Below are positions 25,701-31,465 of a stretch of 64,000 nucleotides of DNA, one piece after another. This DNA is from Cristatella mucedo (taxonomy: Eukaryota > Bryozoa > Phylactolaemata > Cristatellidae): assembly GCA_009760855.2 (NCBI GenBank), contig WPIO01000005.1:9938501-10002500 (forward strand). The letters run 5' to 3'. The notes beneath the pieces are model-generated. The model ran no database searches. It saw nothing but the letters and a program-made list of their open reading frames with translations, and was not told where the DNA came from. Both the position numbers and the translations under genes were made by a program. Each line of letters starts with the position of its first letter. Position 1 is the first letter of the stretch.

Positions 25701-28700
25701 CCTATCCTGAGCTATTGCCAATCGGCAAGGCAAAGATCATCTAGTTCACTTCTTTTACGATGGGCCAAATTTTGGGGTTTGCATGAAACAGAACTAAGCA
25801 ACGTTTCAATTTCTATTTAATTGTGAATTGGCACAATTTCGGTGAGGTTCAACCTGAAGTTAGTTACGACCAGTATCATCGGTATATAGACAGAGAGCCT
25901 ACATACCTCTAAATTTGCAAAGGGCACTGATCAAGCGTAAAGCTTTAGGCATAATTTCATCCACGCGATGGTTCATGCTCAATGCCTGCAGATTGCTACT
26001 GGGAAGCTAGTTCGTAGGGATACGAGTAAGCATTCACTAGATGAATAGTCTGCTTTTTCTGAGAATTAAAAAAGAAGGCACTTCTAACTACCAAGCACAA
26101 TGCATCTCTTACCTTGGAGAGCTGTGGCAGAGCACACTGGACCACTAAGACTGGAGCACAATCGAGTGTTGGTCCTAAGGGAAGTTTGCCATTTTGGATA
26201 ACTGAAAATGTGTGCAGTACCTGCATCGTTGCTCTAATGAAGTTTGGATAACATTTGCATCAATAGGACTGCGAATTTAGATGGTAAAGGGGTAATGGTA
26301 TTGGGCTGCTTCTGAAGCAGATACCTGACACCATGATTCAAGACCTTGATTTAGAACTGCTTTAGAAGGGTGCATTCCCTAGTGTAATAAGCGTTCGTGG
26401 AGATATTTTACCCTTTAAACTGGGCAATTAGCCTAAGCACACGGCTAAGCATATTCAATTTTTCTGCTACACTTGAATTTAGTTTAGGTCCATTCCAATA
26501 ACGGAGTGGCTTAGTCAATCATCAGACCTGAATCCCCATTGAGTATCTCTGGTGTAAAGTGGAAGGAAGGTTCAGAGCTCAGGTGGATCGTATCACATTT
26601 AAGGAATTGCTTTCATGCTTGTAGGTCATTTTAGGAACGATAGGTTTGTGAATACTTAGTTCTTTCTATGCGCGAGCATGTCAGAGAATTCTATGCAGCA
26701 TATCATAGCATAGCATAGCATGTCATGTCATAGCATAGCATAGCATATGCGAGCAAATCAGGTTATTCCATATCACAGTGGTGTAACTTGATGCATTTAC
26801 TACAAATTTATATACTGATACTGAAACGTTGATTGTATGTTACTATGACTTATTTCATATGCTGAGGTGATTATTAATAATAATAATACACTTGATAAAG
26901 CATCCTCAGATACCTCTATCTCTTTCTAGGCGCTTTACACTTACTGCAAAAGAAGCATGATCGAATGGTGAGTGATATCATGTTTGGTAAACAACATAAA
27001 TAACATGGTTAAGGGTGACTTGCACAGGGTCAGCATGCAAGTGTGGTTAGTGGCAGCATGCAACAGTGTCACATGTATAAGCACATAAAGGACGAATCCC
27101 AGGGATCTACTAAATGCTGTCCTAAATAGGTACTTTTTAAGTTCTTTTTAAATGTGGTCAAGTCAGGGAATGTCGTGATGCAAGTCGGGAGTGAGTTCCA
27201 GTCTTTGGGTGCATACGATCTAGATGCACGGTCTCCAAACTATTCGAGGTTTGTACGAGGTATAGGTAAACAGTTAGATCTCGAAAAGCAGGTGGTACTA
27301 TGCTTAGCCTGGTGGGGGAGTAGGTCTGATAGGTAGGCTGGAGCTAAAGAATGCAGTGACCTAAAAGTGAGCGACAGAACCTTGAAGTCGATCCGTTGCT
27401 TGACTGGTAGCCAGTATAGGTCGGTGAGAAGTGGTGTGATGTGGCAACTGCGACGCTCGCGACAGTCAAGCCTAGCTGCGGAGTTTTGCACCAGCTGTAA
27501 TCGCCTGATTGCACGTGCCGGTAGGCCAGCAAGCAGTGAGTTACAGAAGTCGAGACGGGATGTCACAAATGCATGGGCCAACTTAGATGTGGTATCCTTA
27601 TCTAAGCAAGCCCGAATTTTAGCAATGTTATGTAGCTGAAAGTAGGCAGACTTGACTGTGGAGCTGATGTGGTCGTCTAACGAGAGGTCACTTTGGAACA
27701 TGACACTTAGATTTCGAGCTGATTCTACAGGAGATATGCTGGCAGAGCCAATTTTGAGCGGCAGCCTTCCCAATTTCTGAATCACACTTGGTTTGCCCAT
27801 AACTAGTAAGTTAGCTTTATTATCATTCATTTTAAGAAAATTTGCTGCCATCCATTTGCGGATGTCATGAATACATGCAGCAAGGGAGTTGAGAGAATTT
27901 GAGGTGCTCGAAGGCTGGGAGGGATCAAAGCAAAGGTACAAGTGAGTGTCATCCGCATAGAAGTGAAAGCCGAGATTGTGCTTGGCAACCACATCGGCAA
28001 GAGGGAGAGTATAAACCGTGAAAAGAACCGGACCAAGCACGGAGCCCTGTGGTACCCCGTTTAAAAAAATCATTATATTCATTTTGTTTGTTTATCAAGC
28101 ATGATATTACTCACCATTTAATTGCATTTTCCTTTGCAGCAAATGTAAAGCGCCTAGAGAGAGATTGAGTTCTCCGAGGGCGCTTTATCAAGTGCATCAT
28201 TATTATTATTATTATTGTTAACGTTTTCATACCAGAATCGGATTTTTAGAGTCTGGTGGCTATTTTAGGAGGCCTTGCCGATACGTTTTTGTTCATTTCG
28301 TTCGTTTTTGTATGTCGACTTCTCGTTCTGTTTGCAGCCAGTGCGATCGGCCATGAAAATAAGGCACTAGAAGTGCGTGAGCAAACGACAGCTGCCGATG
28401 GTGTCGAGCCATCTGATGACCACGAGCACGTTTCTGTCGGCGATTTCAGGCAACAGCTAGTGCCCCAGTTGGAGGAGCACAAGCAATCGTGCTGCAGTCA
28501 CGATGGATCGTGCAAGTCGGCTGCTGCTGCTAAAGCCGGGTCTGCCTCAAGCGACCATTGTTGCGACTCGACCTGTTTGGATACCGTTGCTGATGGCAAT
28601 GACGAGTTAATCAGGACTCATATGCCTGTTGAAGCAGTGGCAGTGCAGGAGAAACTTGCTGATCAAGGAATTGTTGCAGCTGATGCTGCTGCAGCAGCCG

Positions 28701-28912
28701 TAGAAACCGTGGACCATTCGCTCCGGGAGATATACGGTTTGTTAGGCAATGGCATTGTTGTTGAACGTTTGGTGCGATCTCATATGGTGCCAGAGCACCA
28801 TCCAGCATCCGACCGTGGTGGACCAGACGGATCGAGTACCTACGGTACTGCGGCAGCATCGGCTGCACATGCAACGAGTGCTGGTGTCAGTAGCTCCAGG
28901 GATGAGTTATGA
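3256..28912 (+). CDS. EDEM3: ER degradation-enhancing alpha-mannosidase-like protein 3 (EDEM3), 5' incomplete, multi-exon
   Basis: Spliced gene. Confident exons: 3256-3409, 3520-3745, 7382-7479, 7949-8158, 10010-10093, 12402-12526, 12936-13098, 13215-13384, 13859-13988, 15104-15355, 15636-15747, 17493-17690 and 28338-28912, with phases that join in frame. The order GH47 domain, PA domain, long polar tail, ER-retrieval signal is that of vertebrate EDEM3, which ends in KDEL; here it is RDEL. Family role: trimming mannose from misfolded glycoproteins in the ER lumen so that ERAD lectins recognise them. GH47 landmarks seen: [27 protein letters not shown] and [10 protein letters not shown] (the last carries the Thr that binds Ca2+ in class I mannosidases). 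The N-terminus with signal peptide and the FETN motif is absent. Whether exons 17904-23688 belong to this mRNA is open. Introns are full of LINE and SINE debris. Confidence 0.93.
3520..3745 (+). CDS. EDEM3: EDEM3 exon (GH47, CTACAGS to NGDWVRR)
   Basis: Starts [13 protein letters not shown] after CTGCGCCAG. It contains [20 protein letters not shown], nearly identical to human [20 protein letters not shown], and ends [11 protein letters not shown] before GTGAGT. Phase 0 in, phase 1 out. The intron before it is only 110 bases. Confidence 0.96.
4355..4505. repeat. Dispersed repeat R, copy 1
   Basis: About 150 bases (core AAATGCCACAGGGCAGATAC, then CCAAACTGCTTG) that recur at 5643-5808 with scattered substitutions. 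No coding potential or tRNA head is seen, so this may be a MITE or a SINE of unknown type. Confidence 0.7.
4841..4924. repeat. (CGTG)n / (GT)n microsatellite
   Basis: Starts with TGTGTGCG/TGCG units and then runs about 58 bases of pure GT. Confidence 0.97.
5088..5150. repeat. Short tandem repeat, units of AGTTTCTTAAGTGCC type
   Basis: The words CTAGTTTCTTAAGTGCC and GCCGCTAGTTTCTTAAGTG occur three times in 63 bases. Confidence 0.8.
5215..6350 (-). mobile_element. LINE-B, degraded copy, 3' end at left
   Basis: On the minus strand the left end carries the LINE-B 3' UTR (complement of ATGTAATGTATCTCTGTC and AACTCCACAAAG). Going right it reads RT C-terminal text ([21 protein letters not shown]-like) and finally [18 protein letters not shown] near 6200, matching the better copy at 51278-51934. 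It is broken by stops and by insertion of repeat R. Confidence 0.8.
5643..5808. repeat. Dispersed repeat R, copy 2, inserted in LINE-B
   Basis: Matches copy 1 (AAGTGCCACAGGGCAGTTTC, CCAAACTGCTTGCAGTAGTA). LINE-B sequence stops at GACCTGAGGGC before it and resumes at CTTACGGGTCAGC after it, which marks this as an insertion into an older element. Confidence 0.7.
7382..7479 (+). CDS. EDEM3: EDEM3 exon (GH47, [12 protein letters not shown])
   Basis: After TATGTTCAG. Reads [20 protein letters not shown] and ends ETYLQRFNK before GTAGGC. The Asp of GIDSYYEY corresponds to a catalytic acidic residue of GH47 enzymes. Phase 1 in (GAA spans the junction), phase 0 out. Confidence 0.97.
7590..7785 (+). 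mobile_element. LINE-A 3' tail fragment
   Basis: Starts near GCTGACCCAGTGCATGT and ends AAAGCGCCTAGAAAGAGATT, CTCTGAGGGCGCTTTATCAA, then an AT-rich end. It is a short 5'-truncated insertion in the EDEM3 intron. Confidence 0.85.
7949..8158 (+). CDS. EDEM3: EDEM3 exon (GH47, [10 protein letters not shown] to HNFLPE)
   Basis: After TTTTTGTTGCAG. Seventy codons: [20 protein letters not shown], then [20 protein letters not shown] and [13 protein letters not shown] before GTGCGT. Close to human [32 protein letters not shown] and KKHNFLPE. Phase 0 both ends. Confidence 0.98.
8395..8530 (+). mobile_element. SINE-1 copy (tRNA-derived)
   Basis: Has the family head with RNA polymerase III box B (GAGGGTTCGAGTCC) preceded by TAAGGTGCTTGC, then ATTGCCCACTGCCAACAG and a decayed body. 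Confidence 0.75.
8546..9430. other. EDEM3 intronic sequence without recognised features
   Basis: Only short ORFs on both strands, and a C-rich run near 8700. I see no exon-like or repeat-family match. Confidence 0.5.
9440..9582 (-). mobile_element. SINE-1 copy (minus strand)
   Basis: Complement of the family: GGCAGAAGAGCCTTAGTGGC, CACTGCTTGCAGTTGGCAAT, then the box B complement TTCGAACCCACGATCTCGG. Confidence 0.85.
10010..10093 (+). CDS. EDEM3: EDEM3 exon (GH47, catalytic LRPEFVES)
   Basis: After GCCTTGTAG. 28 codons: [20 protein letters not shown] then ESTYFLHK before [14 protein letters not shown] corresponds to the RPE-x-x-ES motif holding the proposed catalytic base of GH47. Phase 0 both ends. 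Confidence 0.97.
10094..11378. other. EDEM3 intronic sequence without recognised features
   Basis: AT-rich, with only short unconserved ORFs (one hydrophobic plus-strand frame at 10339-10629). I see nothing supportable. Confidence 0.5.
11380..11965 (-). mobile_element. LINE-B 3' region, minus strand, interrupted by a LINE-A tail
   Basis: The left end is the complement of the LINE-B 3' end (TGTATCTCCATCTGTAACTC). At 11640-11960 it continues with the RT C-terminal region (complement of SYLAELLYQF and WNSLPQ-like codons). The middle (11519-11640) belongs to another element. Confidence 0.8.
11519..11640 (-). mobile_element. LINE-A tail inserted within LINE-B
   Basis: (AAT)n followed by TTGCACTTGATAAAGCGCCC, CTTAATCTCTTTCTAGGCGC and TTTACATTTGCTGCAAAG, the exact complement of the LINE-A 3' end. 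LINE-B sequence flanks it on both sides. Confidence 0.85.
12226..12382 (+). mobile_element. SINE-1 copy carrying a LINE-B end fragment
   Basis: Head TAAGATGCTTGCTCTTCACA and box B GAGTTCGAGTCCTGC. Then about 40 bases matching the LINE-B end (TGTAATGTATTTCCGCCTGT, AACTCCGCAAAG), then the SINE-1 tail (CTCTTCTGCTGCTATATAAA, TGAGGCTTTTAAATCAGC). It lies just before the next EDEM3 exon, within 20 bases of the acceptor. Confidence 0.75.
12402..12526 (+). CDS. EDEM3: EDEM3 exon (GH47, [12 protein letters not shown])
   Basis: After CTTTAACAG. Reads [40 protein letters not shown], then D and CA of a Gln codon before GTACGT. Human: [20 protein letters not shown]. Phase 0 in, phase 2 out. Confidence 0.97.
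12936..13098 (+). CDS. EDEM3: EDEM3 exon (GH47 end, [10 protein letters not shown])
   Basis: After ATTATTTTAG. Reads [20 protein letters not shown] and [20 protein letters not shown], ending FNFSK before GTATGG. The Thr in TTEAH is the conserved Ca2+-binding residue of class I alpha-mannosidases. Phase 2 in, phase 0 out. Confidence 0.97.
13215..13384 (+). CDS. EDEM3: EDEM3 exon (post-GH47, CPKPKIR) with GC donor
   Basis: After TATGTTGCAG. Reads [20 protein letters not shown], then [23 protein letters not shown] plus AG of an Arg codon, similar to human FDWTCPN and LKNVVDKSCPRGIIR. The only donor that keeps frame with the next exon is AAG|GCGAGT, a GC donor. The nearby GTATGC at 13389 would leave phase 0 and shift the frame. 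Confidence 0.85.
13452..13634 (+). other. EDEM3: Possible cassette exon, 61 codons
   Basis: Open frame [20 protein letters not shown] through YSCIAFG between an AG (GGAGTAG) and a weak GTCATC donor. The length is a multiple of three and the phases (2/2) match both neighbours, so it could be included or skipped. I see no similarity to EDEM3. Confidence 0.25.
13677..13714. repeat. (GA)n microsatellite
   Basis: About 38 bases of GA with one AAAG interruption, in an EDEM3 intron. Confidence 0.95.
13859..13988 (+). CDS. EDEM3: EDEM3 exon ([10 protein letters not shown] to IHSQSQ)
   Basis: After CTCTTACAG. Reads [43 protein letters not shown] before GTGAGG. Human: [20 protein letters not shown] and [20 protein letters not shown]. 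Phase 2 in, phase 0 out. An ORF that reads upstream through the intron (from 13719) is a shadow. Confidence 0.95.
14562..14715 (+). mobile_element. SINE-1 copy, near full length
   Basis: TAAGGTGTTTGATGTTCACA, box B region GGTCGTGGGTTCATATCCTA, body TTTATTGCCAACTGCAAGCG and tail TGAGGCTGTTAAATCAGCCA. One of the best copies for defining the consensus. Confidence 0.85.
14941..15024. repeat. 28-bp tandem repeat, three units
   Basis: The unit starts CAGAGTGGGGAAAGTTCTCG and ends CCCCCTAG. Units one and two are identical; the third is diverged (AACGTTCTAG). It sits 80 bases upstream of the next EDEM3 exon. Confidence 0.95.
15104..15355 (+). CDS. EDEM3: EDEM3 exon (helix and start of PA domain)
   Basis: After GCGCGCTGCAG. 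Reads [25 protein letters not shown], then [31 protein letters not shown] and [10 protein letters not shown] before GTGAGC. Human: [45 protein letters not shown] and SKPSNGCSEL. It is much more GC-rich than neighbouring exons. Phase 0 both ends. Confidence 0.96.
15636..15747 (+). CDS. EDEM3: EDEM3 exon (PA domain core)
   Basis: After GCTCTCTTAG. Reads [37 protein letters not shown], and the first base of the next codon before GTGAGC. Human: [20 protein letters not shown] and QNAGAIGGIVI. A textbook PA-domain core (RG-x-C-x-F-x-x-K). Phase 0 in, phase 1 out. Confidence 0.97.
16395..17415 (+). mobile_element. LINE-A copies, two overlapping remnants
   Basis: A first, more decayed stretch (16395-16660) includes the word TTACTAGTTATGG and [15 protein letters not shown] codons. 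A second (16668-17415) repeats TTACTAGTTATGGGCAAACC and runs through [15 protein letters not shown], [20 protein letters not shown] and [20 protein letters not shown]. Family tail missing. Confidence 0.8.
17493..17690 (+). CDS. EDEM3: EDEM3 exon (PA domain end)
   Basis: After TGCTTCTTGCAG. Completes a Gly-to-Asp junction codon, then [40 protein letters not shown] and [20 protein letters not shown] before GTCAGT. Human: [40 protein letters not shown]. Phase 1 at both ends. Confidence 0.93.
17904..18067 (+). CDS. Candidate exon after the PA domain, no known match
   Basis: After CTGTTGTTTGCAG; phase 1 in, so the junction codon is GAG. Reads [40 protein letters not shown] and [15 protein letters not shown] before GTATGT. 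It fits the preceding PA exon in phase, but I know no equivalent in human EDEM3. Either a lineage-specific C-terminal extension or part of another gene. Confidence 0.5.
18540..18632 (+). CDS. Candidate exon ([20 protein letters not shown])
   Basis: Follows a long pyrimidine tract (18455-18530) and an AG in CACTCGAG. 31 codons ending [12 protein letters not shown] before GTTTGT. Phase 0 both ends, compatible with the previous and next candidates. No recognised domain. Confidence 0.4.
18768..19010 (+). mobile_element. Possible further tRNA-derived SINE
   Basis: Head GAGTTGGTATCACTTTTGCC, then GGTCCTAGGTTCAGCCCCCA, which resembles a box A/box B pair. The following 170 bases end in TATGTGAAATCAGC. 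Single copy in the window, so weak. Confidence 0.35.
19407..19553 (+). CDS. Candidate exon ([20 protein letters not shown])
   Basis: After ACGTTGTTAG. 49 codons ending [10 protein letters not shown] before GTGAGG, with a charged, protein-like composition ([20 protein letters not shown]). Phase 0 both ends. No family recognised. Confidence 0.5.
19554..21754. other. Stretch with one micro-exon candidate, otherwise unrecognised
   Basis: At 20280-20315 a 12-codon open segment [12 protein letters not shown] lies between TGCCACTGCAG and GTATAC, phase 0 both ends. It fits the neighbouring candidates but is too short to trust. An 81-codon frame at 20354-20599 ([19 protein letters not shown]) has no usable acceptor. 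The rest shows nothing I can name. Confidence 0.3.
21755..22191 (+). CDS. Candidate exon ([20 protein letters not shown]), GC-rich
   Basis: After ATGCCGTTCAG, phase 0. Reads [60 protein letters not shown], then a long Gly/Ser/Ala-rich low-complexity tail ending SSRRQPDDG before GTGCGT, phase 2 out. The first 50 residues look like a helical folded segment. Frame choice in the low-complexity part is uncertain because another frame is also open (22023-22280). Confidence 0.5.
22363..22523 (+). CDS. Candidate exon ([20 protein letters not shown])
   Basis: After GGCTGCCTTGCAG, phase 2 in. Reads [36 protein letters not shown] and GLPTSLPVL. It ends either at 22516 (GTAAAA donor, phase 0) or at 22523 (GTAGAC donor, phase 1). 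The choice decides the reading frame of the next exon. Confidence 0.45.
22590..22671 (+). CDS. Candidate exon ([20 protein letters not shown])
   Basis: After GCTTGGCAG. In phase 0 it reads [28 protein letters not shown] before GTGGGC (phase 1 out). In phase 1 it reads [20 protein letters not shown] and stops being open soon after. The phase-0 frame looks more like real protein. No family recognised. Confidence 0.4.
22839..23228 (+). CDS. Two further candidate exons, 22839-22904 and 23142-23228
   Basis: The first follows CGCGAGTGCAG and ends before GTGAGC. The second follows GTCGTCACAG and ends before GTGAGA. Both have lengths divisible by three. In phase 1 they read [20 protein letters not shown] and [20 protein letters not shown]. 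In phase 0 they read [20 protein letters not shown] and [20 protein letters not shown]. The sequence alone does not decide. Confidence 0.3.
23501..23540. repeat. Perfect 20-bp tandem duplication
   Basis: TGATCCATCTGATCGATCAC occurs twice in direct succession, flanked on both sides by the word AGCATCGCTGAGATC. Confidence 0.95.
23619..23688 (+). CDS. Candidate exon ([20 protein letters not shown])
   Basis: After CTTGTGATGCAG. In phase 0 it reads [20 protein letters not shown] then REV and one base before GTGAGT; this phase 1 end would join the RDEL exon at 28338. In phase 1 it reads [20 protein letters not shown] and reaches a stop within the donor. Ambiguous. Confidence 0.35.
24330..25372 (+). 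mobile_element. LINE-A copy, degraded RT and tail
   Basis: Reads [20 protein letters not shown] (decayed YADD region), [31 protein letters not shown] and then 3' sequence ending TTCTCCAAGAGCGCTATACA and TTATTCTTATTATTATTA. The 287-residue ORF starting at 23960 is mostly this element read through. Confidence 0.85.
25373..25480 (+). mobile_element. Second LINE-A-type tail in tandem
   Basis: Repeats CTTGCAGCATATTTTAAGTG, AGAAAGAGAATGAGTTCTCC and ATTATTATT directly after the previous tail. Confidence 0.75.
26100..26720 (+). mobile_element. Tc1/mariner transposase remnant
   Basis: Frames contain [10 protein letters not shown] (family VMVWGCF) near 26282. Near 26495-26560, across a frameshift, come NNGVA and then [13 protein letters not shown], equivalent to the SPDLNPIEHLW box with the last catalytic Glu. 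Later text is ITFKELL. Many stops. No terminal repeats recognised. Confidence 0.7.
26690..26756. repeat. TAGCA/TGTCA pentanucleotide repeat
   Basis: About 65 bases of CATAG-type units (ATAGCATAGCATAGCATGTC). Confidence 0.9.
26871..28079 (-). mobile_element. LINE-A copy, best preserved RT C-terminal half
   Basis: The minus-strand ORF at 27240-28082 is open for 280 codons: [37 protein letters not shown] (catalytic YADD), [40 protein letters not shown] and [20 protein letters not shown]. The 3' UTR and tail run left to (AAT)n at 26871-26890. The endonuclease and N-terminal RT are missing, so it cannot move, but it is young compared with the others. Confidence 0.92.
28080..28222 (+). mobile_element. 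LINE-A tail on the plus strand, abutting the inverted copy
   Basis: TTTTGTTTGTTTATCAAGCA, then AAATGTAAAGCGCCTAGAGA and (ATT)n. It starts where the minus-strand copy ends, giving two oppositely oriented LINE-A pieces in contact. Confidence 0.85.
28338..28912 (+). CDS. EDEM3: EDEM3 terminal exon, polar tail ending RDEL
   Basis: After TTCTGTTTGCAG, phase 1 in. About 191 codons of acidic/Ser/Ala-rich sequence beginning [20 protein letters not shown] and ending VSSSRDEL at TGA 28910-28912. RDEL is an accepted variant of the KDEL ER-retrieval signal, and human EDEM3 ends in KDEL after a similar polar tail. Two cysteine clusters, CCSHDGSC and CCDSTC, stand out. The ORF continues upstream to 28256 with a hydrophobic stretch, but that part lies before the acceptor. 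Neighbouring coding features agree: same strand, right order and phase. Confidence 0.88.
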
Positions 28913-29640
28913 ATGTTTCGTTGGTAGCCTGGCACGTGCTACATCAAGCGACCCAGCATCGCCTTTCAAAAGAGAAAACGCTGGCTTGATCCAGCCTCGA
29001 CCAGCGACCCCCCATGAATGCTCACGCCTTGAAATGGAAGCGAACACACAACTTGGATGTATTCTCATGTCCTGCCGTTCCATTCATCATTCTTTGCTCT
29101 TGCCGTGCTCTGACATACATTGCACCTGTGTGTTGCATCTGTCTATGCAGCAGTGCACGCGACTTCTTTCTGTCACGAGGTTGACCGGCTGACATACGAG
29201 GGGTCAGAATCGAGAAGCCAACAGCAGTCACCGTTGTGGAAGGGAACTGCAGTTTGTGCAGACCTACTTCTATTCAAAAATGACAGTCCGTGTCATTTTT
29301 TAATAGAAGTAGGTCTAAGCATTACCTTGTCAAAGGGATACCTTACACAGGGCACCTTTGATAGGGTAGTGACAAATTCTGGGCCGTTGCCTTTTTAACA
29401 GATATTGTACTACCTTTGGTTTGCTGTAACCAAATAATATATATGTAAATTATTGTAGCTTTGGATGTATTAGGCAGAGACAGGAAGTCATCACTGCTCA
29501 ACTTCGACTACTTGACCATCCTTTGAGTGGCCTTTAGGTGTTTTCATTTAGCCGGTTGGCAGGCATGCAAGTTGCAAAATTTTAAGATTCCGTTTTGTTC
29601 AAACAGGCATTCTGGTGCTCCTTCTCAGCAGTGCTCATCC
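28913..29640. other. EDEM3 3' UTR / downstream sequence
   Basis: Starts at the RDEL stop. Contains a strong hairpin (29260-29316). No canonical AATAAA seen in the first 700 bases; AT-rich ATAATATATATG near 29435 is the closest. Confidence 0.45.
29260..29316. repeat. Inverted repeat, 26-bp arms, 5-base loop
   Basis: The left arm ends TTCTATTCAAAAATGACA, the loop is GTCCG, and the right arm starts TGTCATTTTTTAATAGAA. One mismatch in 26 pairs. It lies about 350 bases past the EDEM3 stop. Confidence 0.9.
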
Positions 29641-29649
29641 GAGGCCCTA

Positions 29650-30300
29650 CAAACGAGACCCCCCCCCCATTTAGTAGCATATGTCAAAATATGGCGTCCT
29701 AGCTCAGCTAGGTGTGTCTCATTTAGTGTCCATAGAGGTCAGCGACCTTATTTCTGAAGAAGGCCTTGCTTACCTGATCGCCTTTACTAAAACCTGGTTA
29801 AAATCGGTAAACTGCCGACCACACAAGGCTTCTTCTTTTACACCCCTTGATAAATCAAACCTGGTGGTGGATCCACTGTTATAACACACCCCTCCTTCAA
29901 TTTCAAGCCGTTTGCAGACCTGTCGAAGCAGCCTTTCGAATATAGTGTTTTTTAGTTTATCCGACAAGCTAGCAATGATGGCAGTAGTCTATTGCCCCCC
30001 CCCCCAGGTACCAAGTTCTTCTGTATCGAAGATACCAAAGGTCTCATTTCGATTCTATGTGCACGAAATCGATCTTTCCTCGTTATGGGATGATTTCAAC
30101 ATTCATTTTGATAACTTATCTGAGGCCTTCAGCACCGAATTTTGTGCACTGATTGACTCATTTTCTCTTGCGGCTTATGCATGACCCACTCACATGAAGG
30201 GTGACACTCGACCAAATTTTCTTCGACAATCGCATGCTACCATCACCTATTATTACCAAATTCTGCATATCTGACCACTTGCAGACCTCATTCGGTGTGC
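29650..30300 (+). mobile_element. Degraded LINE endonuclease domain
   Basis: Broken frames read TKTWLKS (family TETWLK), LAMMAVVYCPP (family VVVYRPP), then LWDDFNIHFDNLSEAFSTEF (family GDFNIHVDN) and CALIDSFSL. These are the ordered motifs of the APE-type endonuclease of CR1/L2-like LINEs. Stops and frameshifts throughout. Confidence 0.75.
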
Positions 30301-30822
30301 AGTGTATTCCCTCTGCGAAACCTTACGACCCTTGACATCGATGCGGTCCGCGAGAGAATATCTTCTTCACCCGTGAGATTTTTATTTTGCTCTTGCAATC
30401 AAAAAACGTACGTCAGCTAAAATGAGAGAGATACCGCTTTAAGAGTAGAATTGTGCTGTTCGCCAGCTTGTTCGCAGTTATTGGTGTGAAAGTTCTCGTC
30501 ATTTTTCTACGTCGAATGCATTGTGCGAACCGGAAACGCTCGAAGCAGTTGTGTGTTCACCATGTTCTTTGCTACGCTGTGTGTATGCATTCCTGAATCA
30601 GAGAGTCTTAATAGATTTCCCTTTCATCAAATGGCAGCAGAGTCTGACTGTCGCACGTAGTCCAACTACGGATAGCTGAGCGACTTGACTGATTTCTTGC
30701 ACTTGTATACCCTGCCTGCGTCAAGAGTCTGGCTAGCGAAGCCAGTTTGTCTAACGCTTGAAACCACCCTCGCTTCACCCAGAGCTGCTGTCAGAACCTC
30801 CGAAGCTCTCCTTTGAAACCTG
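30300..30822. other. Unrecognised intergenic sequence
   Basis: No gene or repeat-family match; possibly further decayed LINE sequence after the endonuclease. Confidence 0.4.
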
Positions 30823-30834
30823 ATGGTAATAATG

Positions 30835-30864
30835 AAACATTTGTGTAGAACCCTCAGAGAACCG

Positions 30865-30938
<74 letters not shown>

Positions 30939-30995
30939 GGCACTTGACATATGCTTTAAAAGAAGCATGATCATACGGTTAGTAATAGCATGCAC
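30835..30995 (-). mobile_element. LINE-A tail with internal (TC)n expansion
   Basis: Complement of the tail: CCCTCAGAGAACCGAATCTC, then 70 bases of TC at 30866-30934, then GGGCACTTGACATATGCTTT and AAAGAAGCATGATC. The expansion sits exactly at the AATCTCTTTCT word of the tail. Confidence 0.8.
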
Positions 30996-31028
30996 AACCA
31001 ACGACAACAAGGATAACACGATGAGAGG

Positions 31029-31352
31029 TAATAATAATAATAATATTGCATAGTGCCCTCGGAGAACTCAATCTCTTTCTTGGCACTACATTTGCTGCAA
31101 AGGAAGCACGATCGAAAGGTGAAATTCGCAGGGTCAGCATGCAAAGATGTTTAGTGGCAACATGCACAGTGTCAGCACCGATAAGCACACAAAGGACGAA
31201 TCACAATAACCCACTAAATGCTGTGACAAATTCGTCGAGCTTGATGGGCTGCTTGATTGATAGCCAGTGCAGGTCGGCGAGAAGCGGTATGAGGTAGCAA
31301 CTGCGATCGTCATGACAGACAAGCCTGGCAGCAGATCTTTGCATCGACTGTT
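31029..31352 (-). mobile_element. LINE-A 3' fragment, minus strand, with internal deletion
   Basis: (AAT)n, complement of the tail (CTCAATCTCTTTCTTGGCAC), AGGGTCAGCATGCAAAGATG, then RT C-terminal codons on the complement ([16 protein letters not shown] frame). Confidence 0.85.
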
Positions 31353-31357
31353 TGTCA

Positions 31358-31450
31358 CTGGGTCTTAGCCCAGGGGTAAGGTGCTCGCTCTTAACTACAC
31401 GGGTCGTGGTTTCGAATTCTGTAATGAGCGATTCCGCTAAATAAATGATG
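31358..31450 (+). mobile_element. SINE-1 head, truncated
   Basis: CTTAGCCCAGGGGTAAGGTG, then GGTCGTGGTTTCGAATTCTG. Box A- and B-like words are present; the body is absent. Confidence 0.65.
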
Positions 31451-31465
31451 CTGCTTAATCATCCG

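Noticed and set aside
28256..28337. ATG-like start and hydrophobic stretch upstream of the RDEL exon as the start of a separate secreted protein
   Set aside because: It lies before a strong acceptor (TTCTGTTTGCAG), and the RDEL end and polar tail fit EDEM3 far better.
3256..28912. EDEM1 or EDEM2, or ER mannosidase I, as identity of gene 1
   Set aside because: The PA domain and the RDEL end occur in the EDEM3 branch and not in those relatives.
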